The notes: generated by a model not told the origin, from the sequence alone. DNA of 64,000 nt from Halisarca cf. caerulea (GCA_963170055.1 CAUJGJ010000266.1:124775-188774), one strand, 5' to 3'. Counted from the stretch's first letter, positions 39,452 to 52,732 are shown. A program made the numbers and translations.

Positions 39452-40803
39452 GGGAATGTGCGTGGTGCTAGTGCCAAATATTGGTATTAGCACCAGCATA
39501 TCCAACACTACACAAATACGCCCACAGCACTTCAGAAAGGTCATGTGTGTCCACTGTGAATGTGCGTGGTGCTAGTGCCAAATATTGGTATTAGCACCAG
39601 CATATCCAACACTACACAAATACGCCCACAGCACTTCAGAAAGGTCATGTGTGTCCACTGGGAATGTGCGTGGTGCTAGTGCCAAATATTGGTATTAGCA
39701 CCAGCATATCCAACACTACACAAATACGCCCACAGCACTTCAGAAAGGTCATGTGTGTCCACTGGGAATGTGCGTGGTGCTAGTGCCAAATATTGGTATT
39801 AGCACCAGCATATCCAACACTACACAAATACGCCCACAGCACTTCAGAAAGGTCATGTGTGTCCACTGGGAATGTGCGTGGTGCTAGTGCCAAATATTGG
39901 TATTAGCACCAGCATATCCAACACTACACAAATACGCCCACAGTACTTCAGAAACTTCATGTGTGTCCACTTCGAATGTGAGTGGTGCTAGTGCCAAATA
40001 TTGGTATTAGCACCAGCATATCCAACATTACACAAATACGCCAACGGTAGTTAAGAAACTTCATGTGTGTCCACTCGGAATGTGCGTAGTGGTAGTGCCA
40101 AATATTGGTATTAGCACCAGCATATCCAACACTACACAAATACGCCCACAGCACTTCAGAAAGGTCATGTGTGTCCACTGGGAATGTGCGTGGTGCTAGT
40201 GCCAAATATTGGTATTAGCACCAGCATATCCAACACTACACAAATACGCCCACAGTACTTCAGAAACTTCATGTGTGTCCACTTCGAATGTGAGTGGTGC
40301 TAGTGCCAAATATTGGTATTAGCACCAGCATATCCAACATTACACAAATACGCCAACAGTAGTTAAGAAACTTCATGTGTGTCAACTCGGAATGTGTGTA
40401 GTGGTAGTGCCAAATATTGGTATTAGCACCAGCATGTCCAACACTACACAAATACGCCCACAGCACTTCAGAAAGGTCATGTGTGTCCACTGGGAATGTG
40501 CGTAGTGGTAGTGCCAAATATTGGTATTAGCACCAGCATATCCAACACTACACAAATACGCCCACAGCACTTCAGAAAGGTCATGTGTGTCCACTGGGAA
40601 TGTGCGTGGTGCTAGTGCCAAATATTGGTATTAGCACCAGCATATCCAACACTACACAAATAAGCCCACATCACTTCAGAAACTTCATGTGTGTCCACTG
40701 GGAATGTGCGTGGTGCTAGTGCCAAATATTGGTATTAGCACCAGCATATCCAACACTACACAAATACGCCCACAGCACTTCAGAAAGGTCATGTGTGTCC
40801 ACT
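39452..40803. repeat. Zone II monomers with two adjacent cassettes
   Basis: Thirteen monomers interrupt the 16-mer series. They include cassettes at 39957 and 40269, only 312 bp apart. The latter carries the GTCAACTCGG and CAGCATGTCC marks of the 33925 copy, so this stretch is partly a copy of 33.9-34.8 kb. CAACGGTAG near 40044 is a private change. Confidence 0.8.
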
Positions 40804-42036
40804 GAGAATGTACGTGGTGCTAGTGCCAAATATTGGTATTAGCACCAGCATATCAACCACTACACAAATACGCCCACAGCACTTCAGAAAGGTCATTTGT
40901 TTCCACTGTGAATGTGCGTGGTGCTAGTGCCAAATATTGGTATTAGCACCAGCATATCCAACATTACACAAATACGCCCACAGCACTTCAGAAAGGTCAT
41001 GTGTGTCCACTGGGAATGTGCGTGGTGCTAGTGAATAATGTTGGTAGTAGCACAAGCATATCCAACACTACACAAATACGCCCACAGCACTTCAGAAAGG
41101 TCATGTGTGTCCACTGGGAATGTGCGTGTTGCTAGTGCCAAATATTGGTATTAGCACCAGCATATCCAACACTACACAAATACGCCCACAGCACTTCAGA
41201 AAGGTCATGTGTGTCCACTGGGAATGTGCGTGGTGCTAGTGCCAAATATTGGTATTAGCACCAGCATATCCAACACTACACAAATACGCCCACACCACTT
41301 CAGAAAGGTCATGTGTGTCCACTGGGAATGTGCGTGGTGCTAGTGCCAAATATTGGTATTAGCACCAGCATATCCAACACTACACAAATACGCCCACAGC
41401 ACTTCAGTAAGGTCATGTGTGTCCACTGGGAATGTGCGTGGTGCTAGTGCCAAATATTGGTATTAGCACCAGCATATCCAACACTACACAAATACGCCCA
41501 CAGCACTTCAGAAAGGTCATGTGTTTCCACTGGGAATGTGCGTGGTGCTAGTGCCAAATATTGGTATTAGCACCAGCATATCCAACACTACAAAAATACG
41601 CCCACAGTACTTCAGAAACTTCATGTGTGTCCACTTCGAATGTGAGTGGTGCTAGTGCCAAATATTGGTATTAGCACCAGCATATCCAACATTACACAAA
41701 TACGCCAACAGTAGTTAAGAAACTTCATGTGTGTCCACTCGGAATGTGCGTAGTGGTAGTGCCAAATATTGGTATTAGCACCAGCATATCCAACACTACA
41801 CAAATACGCCCACAGCACTTCAGAAAGGTCATGTGTGTCCACTGGGAATGTGCGTGGTGCTAGTGCCAAATATTGGTATTAGCACCAGCATATCCAACAC
41901 TACACAAATACGCCCACAGCACTTCAGAAAGGTCATGTGTGTCCACTGGGAATGTGCGTGGTGCTAGTGCCAAATATTGGTATTAGCACCAGCATATCCA
42001 ACACTACACAAATACGCCCACAGCACTTCAGAAAGG
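40804..42036. repeat. 16-monomer higher-order repeat, partial copy 4
   Basis: From GAGAATGTACG at 40804 the series follows copy 3 (from 38412) at offset 2392, exactly 23 monomers. It includes the CTTCAGTAAGG monomer (41408) and the cassette at 41621. Private changes are CACACCACTTC near 41293 and CTACAAAAATAC near 41590. It ends in three closely spaced cassettes (41621, 42037, 42349). Confidence 0.82.
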
Positions 42037-42597
42037 TCATGTGTGTCCACTTCGAATGTGAGTGGTGCTAGTGCCAAATATTGGTATTAGCACCAGCATA
42101 TCCAACATTACACAAATACGCCAACAGTAGTTAAGAAACTTCATGTGTGTCCACTCGGAATGTGCGTAGTGGTAGTGCCAAATATTGGTATTAGCACCAG
42201 CATATCCAACACTACACAAATACGCCCACAGCACTTCAGAAAGGTCATGTGTGTCCACTGGGAATGTGCGTGGTGCTAGTGCCAAATATTGGTATTAGCA
42301 CCAGCATATCCAACACTACACAAATACGCCCACAGTACTTCAGAAACTTCATGTGTGTCCACTTCGAATGTGAGTGGTGCTAGTGCCAAATATTGGTATT
42401 AGCACCAGCATATCCAACATTACACAAATACGCCAACAGTAGTTAAGAAACTTCATGTGTGTCCACTCGGAATGTGCGTAGTGGTAGTGCCAAATATTGG
42501 TATTAGCACCAGCATATCCAACACTACACAAATACGCCCACAGCACTTCAGAAAGGTCATGTGTGTCCACTGGGAATGTGCGTGGTGCTAGTGCCAA

Positions 42598-43394
42598 ATA
42601 TTGGTATTAGCACCAGCATATCCAACACTACACAAATAAGCCCACATCACTTCAGAAACTTCATGTGTGTCCACTGGGAATGTGCGTGGTGCTAGTGCCA
42701 AATATTGGTATTAGCACCAGCATATCCAACACTACACAAATACGCCCACAGCACTTCAGAAAGGTCATTTGTTTCAACTGTGAATGTGCGTGGTGCTAGT
42801 GCCAAATATTGGTATTAGCACCAGCATATCCAACACTACACAAATACGCCCACAGCACTTCAGAAAGGTCATGTGTGTCCACTGGGAATGTGCGTGGTGC
42901 TAGCGCCAAATATTGGTATTAGCACCAGCATATCCAACACTACACAAATACACCCACAGCACTTAAGAAAGGTCATGTGTTTCCACTGGGAATGTGCGTG
43001 GTGCTAGTGCCAAATATTGGTATTAGCACCAGCATATCCAACACTACACAAATACGCCCACAGCACTTCAGAAACTTCATGTGTGTCCACTGGGAATGTG
43101 CGTGGTGCTAGTGCCAAATATTGGTATTAGCACCAGCATATCCAACACTACACAAATACGCCCACAGTAGTTAAGAAACTTCATGTGTGTCCACTGGGAA
43201 TGTGCGTAGTGCTAGTGCCAAATATTGGTATTAGCACCAGCATATCCAACACTACACAAATACACCCACAGCACTTCAGAAAGGTCATGTGTGTCCACTG
43301 GGAATGTGCGTGGTGCTAGTGCCAAATATTGGTATTAGCACCAGCATATCCAACATTACACAAATACGCCAACAGTAGTTAAGAAACTTCATGT
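42598..43394. repeat. Zone II to zone III transition monomers
   Basis: About eight monomers with increasing private changes: GTTTCAACTG near 42774, GCTAGCGCC at 42902 (makes a GCTAGC site), and ACACCCACAG near 42950 and 43263. From here monomers are more varied than in the first 43 kb. Confidence 0.75.
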
Positions 43395-46136
43395 GTGTCC
43401 ACTAGGAATGTGCGTAGTGGTAGTGCAAAATATTGGTATGAGCACCAGCATATCCAACACTACACAAATACGCTCACAGCACTTCAGAAACTTTATGTGT
43501 GTCCACTGGGAATGTGCGTGGTGCTAGTGCCAAATATTGGTATTAGCACCAGCATATCCAACACTACACAAATAAGCCCACATTACTTCAGAAACTTCAT
43601 GTGTGTCCACTGGGAATGTGCGTGGTGCTAGTGCCAAATATTGGTATTAGCACCAGCATATCCAACACTACACAAATACGCCCACAGCACTTCAGAAAGG
43701 TCATGTGTGTCCACTGGGAATGTGCGTGGTGCTAGTGCCAAATATTGGTATAAGCACCAGCATATCCAACACTACACAAATACGCCCACAACACTTCAGA
43801 AAGGTCATGTGTGTCCACTGGGAATGTGCGTGGTGCTAGTGCCAAATATTGGTATTAGCACCAGCATATTCAACACTACACAAATACGCCCACAGATCTT
43901 CAGAAACTTCATGTGTGTCCACTGGGAATGTGCTTTGTGCTAGTGCCATATATTGGTATTAGCACCAGTATATCCCACATTGCGCAAAAACGCCCACAGC
44001 ACTTCAGACACTTCATGTGTTTCAATTGGGAATGTGCATGGTGCTATTACCAAATATTTTTATTAGCACCAGCATATCCAACATTACACAAATACGCTCA
44101 AAGCACTTCAGAAACTTCATGTGTGTCCACTGGGAATGTGCGTGGTGCTAGTGCCAAATATTGGTATTAGCACCAGCATATCCAACACTACACAAATACG
44201 CCCACAGTAGTTAAGAAACTTCATGTGTGTCCACTGGGAATGTGCGTGGTGCTAGTGCCAAATATTGGTATTAGCACCAGCATATCCAACACTACACAAA
44301 TACGCCCGCAGCACTTAAAAAACTTTATGTATGTCCACTGGGAATGTGCGTGGTGCTAGTGCCAAATATTGGTATTAGCACCAGTTTATCCCACATTGCG
44401 CAAAAACGCCCAAAGCACTTCAGACACTTCATGTGTTTCAATTGGGAATGTGCATGGTGCTATTACCAAATATTTTTATTAGCACCAGCATATCCAACAT
44501 TACTCAAATACGCTCAAAGCACTTCAGAAACTTCAAGTGTGTTCACTGGGAATGTGCGTGGTGCTAGTGAATAAATATTGGTATTAGCACCAGCATATCC
44601 AACACTACACAAATACGCCCACAGTAGTTAAGAAACTTCATGTGTGTCCACTGGGAATGTGCTTTGTGCTAGTGCCAAATATTGGTATTAGCACCAGCAT
44701 ATCTAACATTACACAAATACGCCAACAGTAGTTAAGAAACTTCATGTGTGTCCACTAGGAATGTGCGTAGTGGTAGTGCCAAATATTGGTATTAGCACCA
44801 GCATATCCAACACTACACAAATACGCCCACAGCACTTCAGAAAGGTCATGTGTGTCCACTGGGAATGTGCGTGGTGCTAGTGCCAAATATTGGTATTAGC
44901 ACCAGCATATCCAACACTACACAAATACGCCCACAGCACTTCAGAAAGGTCATGTGTGTCCACTGGGAATGTGCGTGGTGCTAGTGCAAAATATTGGTAT
45001 TAGCACCAGCATATTCAACACTACAAAAATACGCCCACAAATCTTCAGAAACTTCATGTGTGTCCACTGGGAATGTGCTTTGTGCTAGTGCCATATATTG
45101 GTATTAGCACCAGTATATCCCACATTGCGCAAAAACGCCCACAGCACTTCAGACACTTCATGTGTTTCAATTGGGAATGTGCATGGTGCTATTACCAAAT
45201 ATTTTTGTAAGCACCAGCATATCCAACATTACACAAATACGCTCAAAGCACTTCAGAAACTTCATGTGTGTCCACTGGGAATGTGCGTGGTGCTAGTGCC
45301 AAATATTGGTATTAGCACCAGCATATGCAACACTACACAAATACGCCCACAGTAGTTAAGAAACTTCATGTGTGTCCACTGGGAATGTGCGTGGTGCTAG
45401 TGCCAAATATTGGTATTAGCACCAGCATATCCAACACTACACAAATACGCCCACAGCACTTCAGAAAGGTCATGTGTTTCCACTGGGAATGTGTGTGGTG
45501 CTAGTGCCAAATATTGGTATTAGCACCAGCATATCCAACATTACACAAATACGCCAACAGTAGTTAAGAAACTTCATGTGTGTCCACTAGGAATGTGCGT
45601 AGCGGTAGTGCCAAATATTGGTATTAGCACCAGCATATCCAACACTACACAAATACGCTCACAGCACTTCAGAAACTTCATGTGTGTCCACTGGGAATGT
45701 GCGTGGTGCTAGTGCCAAATATTGGTATTAGCACCAGCATATCCAACACTACACAAATACGCCCACAGCACTTCAGAAAGGTCATGTGTGTTCACAAGGA
45801 ATGTGCGTGGTGCTAGTGCCAAATATTGGTATTAGCACCAGCATATCCAACACTACACAAATACGCCCACAGCACTTCAGAAAGGTCATGTGTGTCCACT
45901 GGGAATGTGCGTGGTGCTAGTGCAAAATATTGGTATTAGCACCAGCATATCCAACATTACACAAATATGCCAACAGTAGTTAAGAAACTTCATGTGTGTC
46001 CACTGGGAATGTGCGTGGTGCTAGTGCCAAATATTGGTATTAGCACCAGCATATCCAACACTACACAAATACGCTCACAGCACTTCAGAAACTTCATGTG
46101 TGTCCACTGGGAATGTGCGTGGTGCTAGTGCCAAAT
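43395..46136. repeat. Zone III diverged monomers, first part
   Basis: About 26 monomers mix CAACAGTAGTTAAG types, CACAGATCTTCAG types (first AGATCT at 43894) and the strongly diverged pair with TTGCGCAA (43980, 44396, 45125). One monomer near 44569 reads GTGAATAAATATTGG and is 105 bp long through an insertion different from the zone I subtype. The stretch 43641-44170 recurs near 46970-47500 at offset 3329 (32 x 104 plus 1, explained by that monomer). Confidence 0.8.
43946..44067. repeat. Diverged monomer pair with TTGCGCAA palindrome (first copy)
   Basis: This monomer reads CAGTATATCCCACATTGCGC then AAAAACGCCC, and the next reads GTTTCAATTGGGAATG then GTGCTATTACCAAATATTTT. Together they are the most diverged variants in the window. 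TTGCGCAA lies at 43980, 44396, 45125, 47309, 48349, 50637, 51573, 52716, 53132, 55210, 56249, 57704, 58743, 60198, 61237, 62900 and 63939, so the pair is found only to the right of 43.9 kb. The CTATTACC change removes a TAG found in most monomers, which is why longer open stretches cluster here. Confidence 0.82.
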
Positions 46137-46448
46137 ATTGGTATTAGCTCCAGCATATCCAACACTACACAAATACGCCCACAGCACTTCAGAAACTTCA
46201 TGTGTGTCCACTGGGAATGTGCGTGGTGCTAGTGCCAAATATTAGTATTAGCACCAGCATATCCAACACTACGCAAATACGCCCACAGCACTTCAGTAAC
46301 TTCATGTGTGTCCACTGGAAACGTGCGTGGTGCTAGTGCCAAATATTGGTATTAGCACCAGCATATCCAACACTACACAAATACGCCCACAGCACTTCAG
46401 AAACTTCATGTGTGTCCACTGGGAATGTGCGTGGTGTTAGTGCCAAAT
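46137..46448. repeat. 312-bp tandem triplet, copy 1
   Basis: Three monomers: TTAGCTCCAGC (46141), then ATTAGTATTAG with CTACGCAAAT (46241), then GGAAACGTGCG. The triplet repeats at once, 312 bp downstream, and single copies occur near 49573 and 52173. Confidence 0.82.
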
Positions 46449-46760
46449 ATTGGTATTAGCTCCAGCATATCCAACACTACACAAATACGCCCACAGCACT
46501 TCAGAACCATCATGTGTGTCCACTGGGAATGTGCGTGGTGCTAGTGCCAAATATTAGTATTAGCACCAGCATATCCAACACTACGCAAATACGCCCACAG
46601 CACTTCAGTAACTTCATGTGTGTCCACTGGAAACGTGCGTGGTGCTAGTGCCAAATATTGGTATTAGCACCAGCATATCCAACACTACACAAATACGCCC
46701 ACAGCACTTCAGAAACTTCATGTGTGTCCACTGGGAATGTGCGTGGTGTTAGTGCCAAAT
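46449..46760. repeat. 312-bp tandem triplet, copy 2
   Basis: Head-to-tail copy of 46137-46448. The marks lie at 46453 and 46553, and CTTCAGAACCATCATG near 46500 is a private change. It is followed by a monomer with GGTCTTAGCACC and CAACGCAACAC. Confidence 0.82.
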
Positions 46761-46879
46761 ATTGGTCTTAGCACCAGCATATTCAACGCAACACAAATAC
46801 GCCCACAGATCTTCAGAAACTTCATGTGTGTCCACTGGGAATGTGCTTTGTGCTAGTGCCAAATATTGGTATTAGCACC
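46761..46879. repeat. Linking monomer before the 1040-bp duplication
   Basis: One monomer with CACAGATCTTCAG and GTGCTTTGTGC, of a type also used at 52.5 and 55.1 kb. No other element is visible. Confidence 0.7.
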
Positions 46880-47919
46880 AGCATATCTAACATTACACAA
46901 ATACGCCAACAGTAGTTAAGAAACTTCATGTGTGTCCACTAGGAATGTGCGTAGTGGTAGTGCCAAATATTGGTATTACCACCAGCATATCCAACACTAC
47001 ACAAATACGCCCACAGCACTTCAGAAAGGTCATGTGTGTCCACTGGGAATGTGCGTGGTGCTAGTGCCAAATATTGGTATAAGCACCAGCATATCCAACA
47101 CTACACAAATACGCCCACAACACTTCAGAAAGGTCATGTGTGTCCACTGGGAATGTGCGTGGTGCTAGTGCAAAATATTGGTATTAGCACCAGCATATTC
47201 AACACTACACAAATACGCCCACAGATCTTCAGAAACTTCATGTGTGTCCACTGGGAATGTGCTTTGTGCTAGTGCCATATATTGGTATTAGCACCAGTAT
47301 ATCCCACATTGCGCAAAAACGCCCACAGCACTTCAGACACTTCATGTGTTTCAATTGGGAATGTGCATGGTGCTATTACCAAATATTTTTATTAGCACCA
47401 GCATATCCAACATTACACAAATACGCTCAAAGCACTTCAGAAACTTCATGTTTGTCCACTGGGAATGTGCGTGGTGCTAGTGCCAAATATTGGTATTAGC
47501 ACCAGCATATCCAACACTACACAAATACGCCCACAGTAGTTAAGAAACTTCATGTGTGTCCACTGGGAATGTGCGTGGTGCTAGTGCCAAATATTGGTAT
47601 TAGCACCAGCATATCCAACACTACACAAATACGCCCACAGCACTTCAGAAAGGTCATGTGTGTCCACTGGGAATGTGCGTGGTGCTAGTGCCAAATATTG
47701 GTATTAGCACCAGCATATCCAACACTACACAAATACGCCCACAGCACTTCAGAAAGGTCATGTGTTTCCACTGGGAATGTGCGTGGTGCTAGTGCCAAAT
47801 ATTGGTATTAGCACCAGCATATCCAACATTACACAAATACGCCAACAGTAGTTAAGAAACTTCTTGTGTGTCCACTAGGAATGTGCGTAGTGGTAGTGCC
47901 AAATATTGGTATTAGCACC
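46880..47919. repeat. 10-monomer tandem duplication (1040 bp), copy 1
   Basis: The block starts at the CATATCTAACATT monomer (46881) and ends before its recurrence at 47921. It contains GGTATTACCACC, GGTATAAGCACC, the TTGCGCAA pair (47309) and an AACTTCTTGTGTG monomer (47859). All these marks recur at exactly +1040. I found no difference between the two copies by eye. Confidence 0.88.
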
Positions 47920-48959
47920 AGCATATCTAACATTACACAAATACGCCAACAGTAGTTAAGAAACTTCATGTGTGTCCACTAGGAATGTGCGTAGTGGTAG
48001 TGCCAAATATTGGTATTACCACCAGCATATCCAACACTACACAAATACGCCCACAGCACTTCAGAAAGGTCATGTGTGTCCACTGGGAATGTGCGTGGTG
48101 CTAGTGCCAAATATTGGTATAAGCACCAGCATATCCAACACTACACAAATACGCCCACAACACTTCAGAAAGGTCATGTGTGTCCACTGGGAATGTGCGT
48201 GGTGCTAGTGCAAAATATTGGTATTAGCACCAGCATATTCAACACTACACAAATACGCCCACAGATCTTCAGAAACTTCATGTGTGTCCACTGGGAATGT
48301 GCTTTGTGCTAGTGCCATATATTGGTATTAGCACCAGTATATCCCACATTGCGCAAAAACGCCCACAGCACTTCAGACACTTCATGTGTTTCAATTGGGA
48401 ATGTGCATGGTGCTATTACCAAATATTTTTATTAGCACCAGCATATCCAACATTACACAAATACGCTCAAAGCACTTCAGAAACTTCATGTTTGTCCACT
48501 GGGAATGTGCGTGGTGCTAGTGCCAAATATTGGTATTAGCACCAGCATATCCAACACTACACAAATACGCCCACAGTAGTTAAGAAACTTCATGTGTGTC
48601 CACTGGGAATGTGCGTGGTGCTAGTGCCAAATATTGGTATTAGCACCAGCATATCCAACACTACACAAATACGCCCACAGCACTTCAGAAAGGTCATGTG
48701 TGTCCACTGGGAATGTGCGTGGTGCTAGTGCCAAATATTGGTATTAGCACCAGCATATCCAACACTACACAAATACGCCCACAGCACTTCAGAAAGGTCA
48801 TGTGTTTCCACTGGGAATGTGCGTGGTGCTAGTGCCAAATATTGGTATTAGCACCAGCATATCCAACATTACACAAATACGCCAACAGTAGTTAAGAAAC
48901 TTCTTGTGTGTCCACTAGGAATGTGCGTAGTGGTAGTGCCAAATATTGGTATTAGCACC
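47920..48959. repeat. 10-monomer tandem duplication (1040 bp), copy 2
   Basis: Repeats the preceding block, with TTGCGCAA at 48349 and AACTTCTTGTGTG at 48899. It then passes into a series resembling 45.6-46.9 kb. The apparent perfect identity within an otherwise varied zone makes it the youngest event in zone III, or possibly an assembly duplication. Confidence 0.88.
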
Positions 48960-50251
48960 AGCATATCCAACACTACACAAATACGCTCACAGCACTTCAG
49001 AAACTTCATGTGTGTCCACTGGGAATGTGCGTGGTGCTAGTGCCAAATATTGGTATTAGCACCAGCATATACAACACTACACAAATAAGCCCACATTACT
49101 TCAGAAACTTCATGTGTGTCCACTGGGAATGTGCGTGGTGCTAGTGCCAAATATTGGTATTAGCACCAGCATATCCAACACTACACAAATACGCCCACAG
49201 CACTTCAGAAAGGTCATGTGTGTCAACAAGTAATGTGCGTGGTGCTAGTGCCAAATATTGGTATTAGCACCAGCATATCCAACACTACACAAATACGCCC
49301 ACAGCACTTCAGAAAGGTCATGTGTGTCCACTGGGAATGTGCGTGGTGCTAGTGCAAAATATTGGTATTAGCACCAGCATATCCAACATTACACAAATAC
49401 GCCAACAGTAGTTAAGAAACTTCATGTGTGTCCACTGGGAATGTGCGTGGTGCTAGTGCCAAATATTGGTATTAGCACCAGCATATCCAACACTACACAA
49501 ATACGCTCACAGCACTTCAGAAACTTCATGTGTGTCCACTGGGAATGTGCGTGGTGCTAGTGCCAAATATTGGTATTAGCTCCAGCATATCCAACACTAC
49601 ACAAATACGCCCACAGCACTTCAGAAACTTCATGTGTGTCCACTGGGAATGTGCGTGGTGCTAGTGCCAAATATTAGTATTAGCACCAGCATATCCAACA
49701 CTACGCAAATACGCCCACAGCACTTCAGTAACTTCATGTGTGTCCACTGGAAACGTGCGTGGTGCTAGTGCCAAATATTGGTATTAGCACCAGCATATCC
49801 AACACTACACAAATACGCCCACAGCACTTCAGAAACTTCATGTGTGTCCACTGGGAATGTGCGTGGTGTTAGTGCCAAATATTGGTCTTAGCACCAGCAT
49901 ATTCAACACTACACAAATACGCCCACAGATCTTTAGAAACTTCATGTGTGTCCACTGGGAATGTGCGTTGTGCTAGTTCCAAATATTGGTATTAGCACCA
50001 GCATATCCAACATTACACAAATACGCCAAAAGTAGTTAAGAAACTTCATGTGTGTCCACTAGGAATGTGCGTAGTGGTAGTGCCAAATATTGGTATTAGC
50101 ACCAGCATATCCAACACTACACAAATACGCTCACAGCACTTCAGAAACTTCATGTGTGTTCACTGGGAATGTGCGTGGTGCTAGTGCCAAATATTGGTAT
50201 TAGCACCAGCATATCCAACATTACACAAATAAGCCCACATTACTTCAGAAA
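48960..50251. repeat. Zone III monomers, middle part
   Basis: About twelve monomers whose order follows about 45.6-46.8 kb (CGCTCACAGC, ATTACTTCAG, GTGTCAACAAG, TTAGCTCCAGC at 49573, ATTAGTATTAG at 49673, GGAAACGTGCG). This suggests an older copy of that stretch. GCCAAAAGTAG near 50024 is private. Confidence 0.75.
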
Positions 50252-51187
50252 CTTCATGTGTGTCCACTGGGAATGTGCGTGGTGCTAGTGCCAAATATTC
50301 GTATTAGCACCAGCATATCCAACACTACACAAATACGCCCACAGCACTTCAGAAAGGTCATGTGTGTCCACTAGGAATGTGCGTGGTGCTAGTGCCAAAT
50401 ATTGGTATTAGCACCAGCATATCCAACACTACACAAATACGCCCACAGCACTTCAGAAAGGTCATGTGTGTCCACTGGGAATGTGCGTGGTGCTAGTGCA
50501 AAATATTGGTATTAGCACCAGCATATCCAACATTACACAAATACGCCAACAGTAGTTAAGAAACTTCATGTGCGTCCACTGGGAATGTGCGTGGTGCTAG
50601 TGCCAAATATTGGTATTAGCACCAGTATATCCCACTTTGCGCAAAAACGCCCACAGCACTTCAGACACTTCATGTGTTTCAATTGGGAATGTGCATGGTG
50701 CTATTACCAAATATTTTTATTAGCACCAGCATATCCAACATTACACAAATACGCTCAAAGCACTTCAGAAACTTCATGTGTGTCCACTGGGAATGTGCGT
50801 GGTGCTAGTGCCAAATGTTGGTTTTAGCACCAGCATATTCAACACTACCCAAATACGCTCACAGATCTTCAGAAACTTCACGTGTGTCCACTGGGAATGT
50901 GCGTGGTGCTAGTGCCAAATATTAGTATTAGCACCAGCATATCCAACACTACACAAATACGCCCACAGCACTTCAGTAAGTTCATGTGTGTCCACTGGAA
51001 ACGTGCGTGGTGCTAGTGCCAAATATTGGTATTAGCACCAGCATATCCAACATTACACAAATACGCCAACAGTAGTTAAGAAACTTCATGTGTGTCCACT
51101 GGGAATGTGCGTGGTGCTAGTGCCAAATATTGGTATTAGCACCAGCATATCCAACACTACACAAATACGCTCACAGCACTTCAGAAA
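50252..51187. repeat. 9-monomer tandem duplication (936 bp), copy 1
   Basis: Starts near the ATATTCGTATTAG monomer (50297) and contains CACTAGGAATG, the TTGCGCAA pair (50637, here within CACTTTGCGC), CCAAATGTTGGTTTTAG, CACGTG (50879) and GGAAACGTGCG. All recur at +936, exactly nine monomers. Confidence 0.85.
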
Positions 51188-52168
51188 CTTCATGTGTGTC
51201 CACTGGGAATGTGCGTGGTGCTAGTGCCAAATATTCGTATTAGCACCAGCATATCCAACACTACACAAATACGCCCACAGCACTTCAGAAAGGTCATGTG
51301 TGTCCACTAGGAATGTGCGTGGTGCTAGTGCCAAATATTGGTATTAGCACCAGCATATCCAACACTACACAAATACGCCCACAGCACTTCAGAAAGGTCA
51401 TGTGTGTCCACTGGGAATGTGCGTGGTGCTAGTGCAAAATATTGGTATTAGCACCAGCATATCCAACATTACACAAATACGCCAACAGTAGTTAAGAAAC
51501 TTCATGTGCGTCCACTGGGAATGTGCGTGGTGCTAGTGCCAAATATTGGTATTAGCACCAGTATATCCCACTTTGCGCAAAAACGCCCACAGCACTTCAG
51601 ACACTTCATGTGTTTCAATTGGGAATGTGCATGGTGCTATTACCAAATATTTTTATTAGCACCAGCATATCCAACATTACACAAATACGCTCAAAGCACT
51701 TCAGAAACTTCATGTGTGTCCACTGGGAATGTGCGTGGTGCTAATGCCAAATGTTGGTTTTAGCACCAGCATATTCAACACTACCCAAATACGCTCACAG
51801 ATCTTCAGAAACTTCACGTGTGTCCACTGGGAATGTGCGTGGTGCTAGTGCCAAATATTAGTATTAGCACCAGCATATCCAACACTACACAAATACGCCC
51901 ACAGCACTTCAGTAAGTTCATGTGTGTCCACTGGAAACGTGCGTGGTGCTAGTGCCAAATATTGGTATTAGCACCAGCATATCCAACATTACACAAATAC
52001 GCCAACAGTAGTTAAGAAACTTCATGTGTGTCCACTGGGAATGTGCGTGGTGCTAGTGCCAAATATTGGTATTAGCACAAGCATATCCAACACTACACAA
52101 ATACGCTCACAGCACTTCAGAAACTTCATGTGTGTCCACTGGGAATGTGCGTGGTGCTAGTGCCAAAT
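51188..52168. repeat. 9-monomer tandem duplication (936 bp), copy 2
   Basis: Head-to-tail copy of 50252-51187, with marks at 51233, 51573 and 51815. Private changes are GTGCTAATGCC near 51740 and TTAGCACAAGC near 52075. The match ends where TTGGTATTAGCTCC replaces TTCGTATTAGCACC near 52169. Confidence 0.85.
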
Positions 52169-52732
52169 ATTGGTATTAGCTCCAGCATATCCAACACTAC
52201 ACAAATACGCCCACAGCACTTCAGAAACTTCATGTGTGTCCACTGGGAATGTGCGTGGTGCTAGTGCCAAATATTAGTATTAGCACCAGCATATCTAACA
52301 CTACGCAAGTACGCCCACAGCACTTCAGTAACTTCATGTGTGTCCACTGGAAACGTGCGTGGTGCTAGTGCCAAATATTGGTATTAGCACCAGCATATCC
52401 AACACTACACAAATACGCCCACAGCACTTCAGAAAGGTCATGTGTGTCCACTGGGAATGTGCGTGGTGTTAGTGCCAAATATTGGTCTTAGCACCAGCAT
52501 ATTCAACACTACACAAACACGCCCACAGATCTTCAGAAACTTCATGTGTGTCTACTGGGAATGTGCTTTGTGCTAGTGCCAAATATTGGTATTAGCACCA
52601 GCATATCCAACACTAAACAAATACGCCTGCAGCACTTAAAGCATTTATGTATGTCCACTGGGAATGTGCGTGGTGCTAGTGCCAAATATTGGTATTAGCA
52701 CCAGTATATCCCACATTGCGCAAAAACGCCCA
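52169..52732. repeat. Zone III closing monomers
   Basis: Single copy of the TTAGCTCC/ATTAGTATTAG/GGAAACGTGCG triplet, then GGTCTTAGC and GTGCTTTGTGC types. A CTGCAGCACTTAAAGC monomer near 52629 lacks one base relative to its relative at 44.3 kb and is about 103 bp. TTGCGCAA at 52716 leads into zone IV. Confidence 0.75.

Larger units (their letters stand above)
32573..42597. repeat. 312-bp three-monomer cassette, ten copies
   Basis: The cassette is a TTCGAATGTGAGTGG monomer ending CAACAGTAGTTAAGAAAC, then a TCGGAATGTGCGTAGTGGTAG monomer, then a consensus-like one. Copies begin at 32573, 33925, 35901, 37565, 39229, 39957, 40269, 41621, 42037 and 42349. Spacings are whole numbers of monomers, and consecutive copies at 39957/40269 and 42037/42349 are one cassette apart. 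Read on the minus strand it gives an open stretch of 82 codons, which is a by-product of the repeat and not a gene. Confidence 0.85.

Noticed and set aside
44569..44585. GTGAATAAATATTGG as another member of the clustered GTGAATAATG subtype.
   Set aside because: Only the first bases agree; it lacks GTTGGTAGTAG and has one extra base, so it is a separate indel variant.
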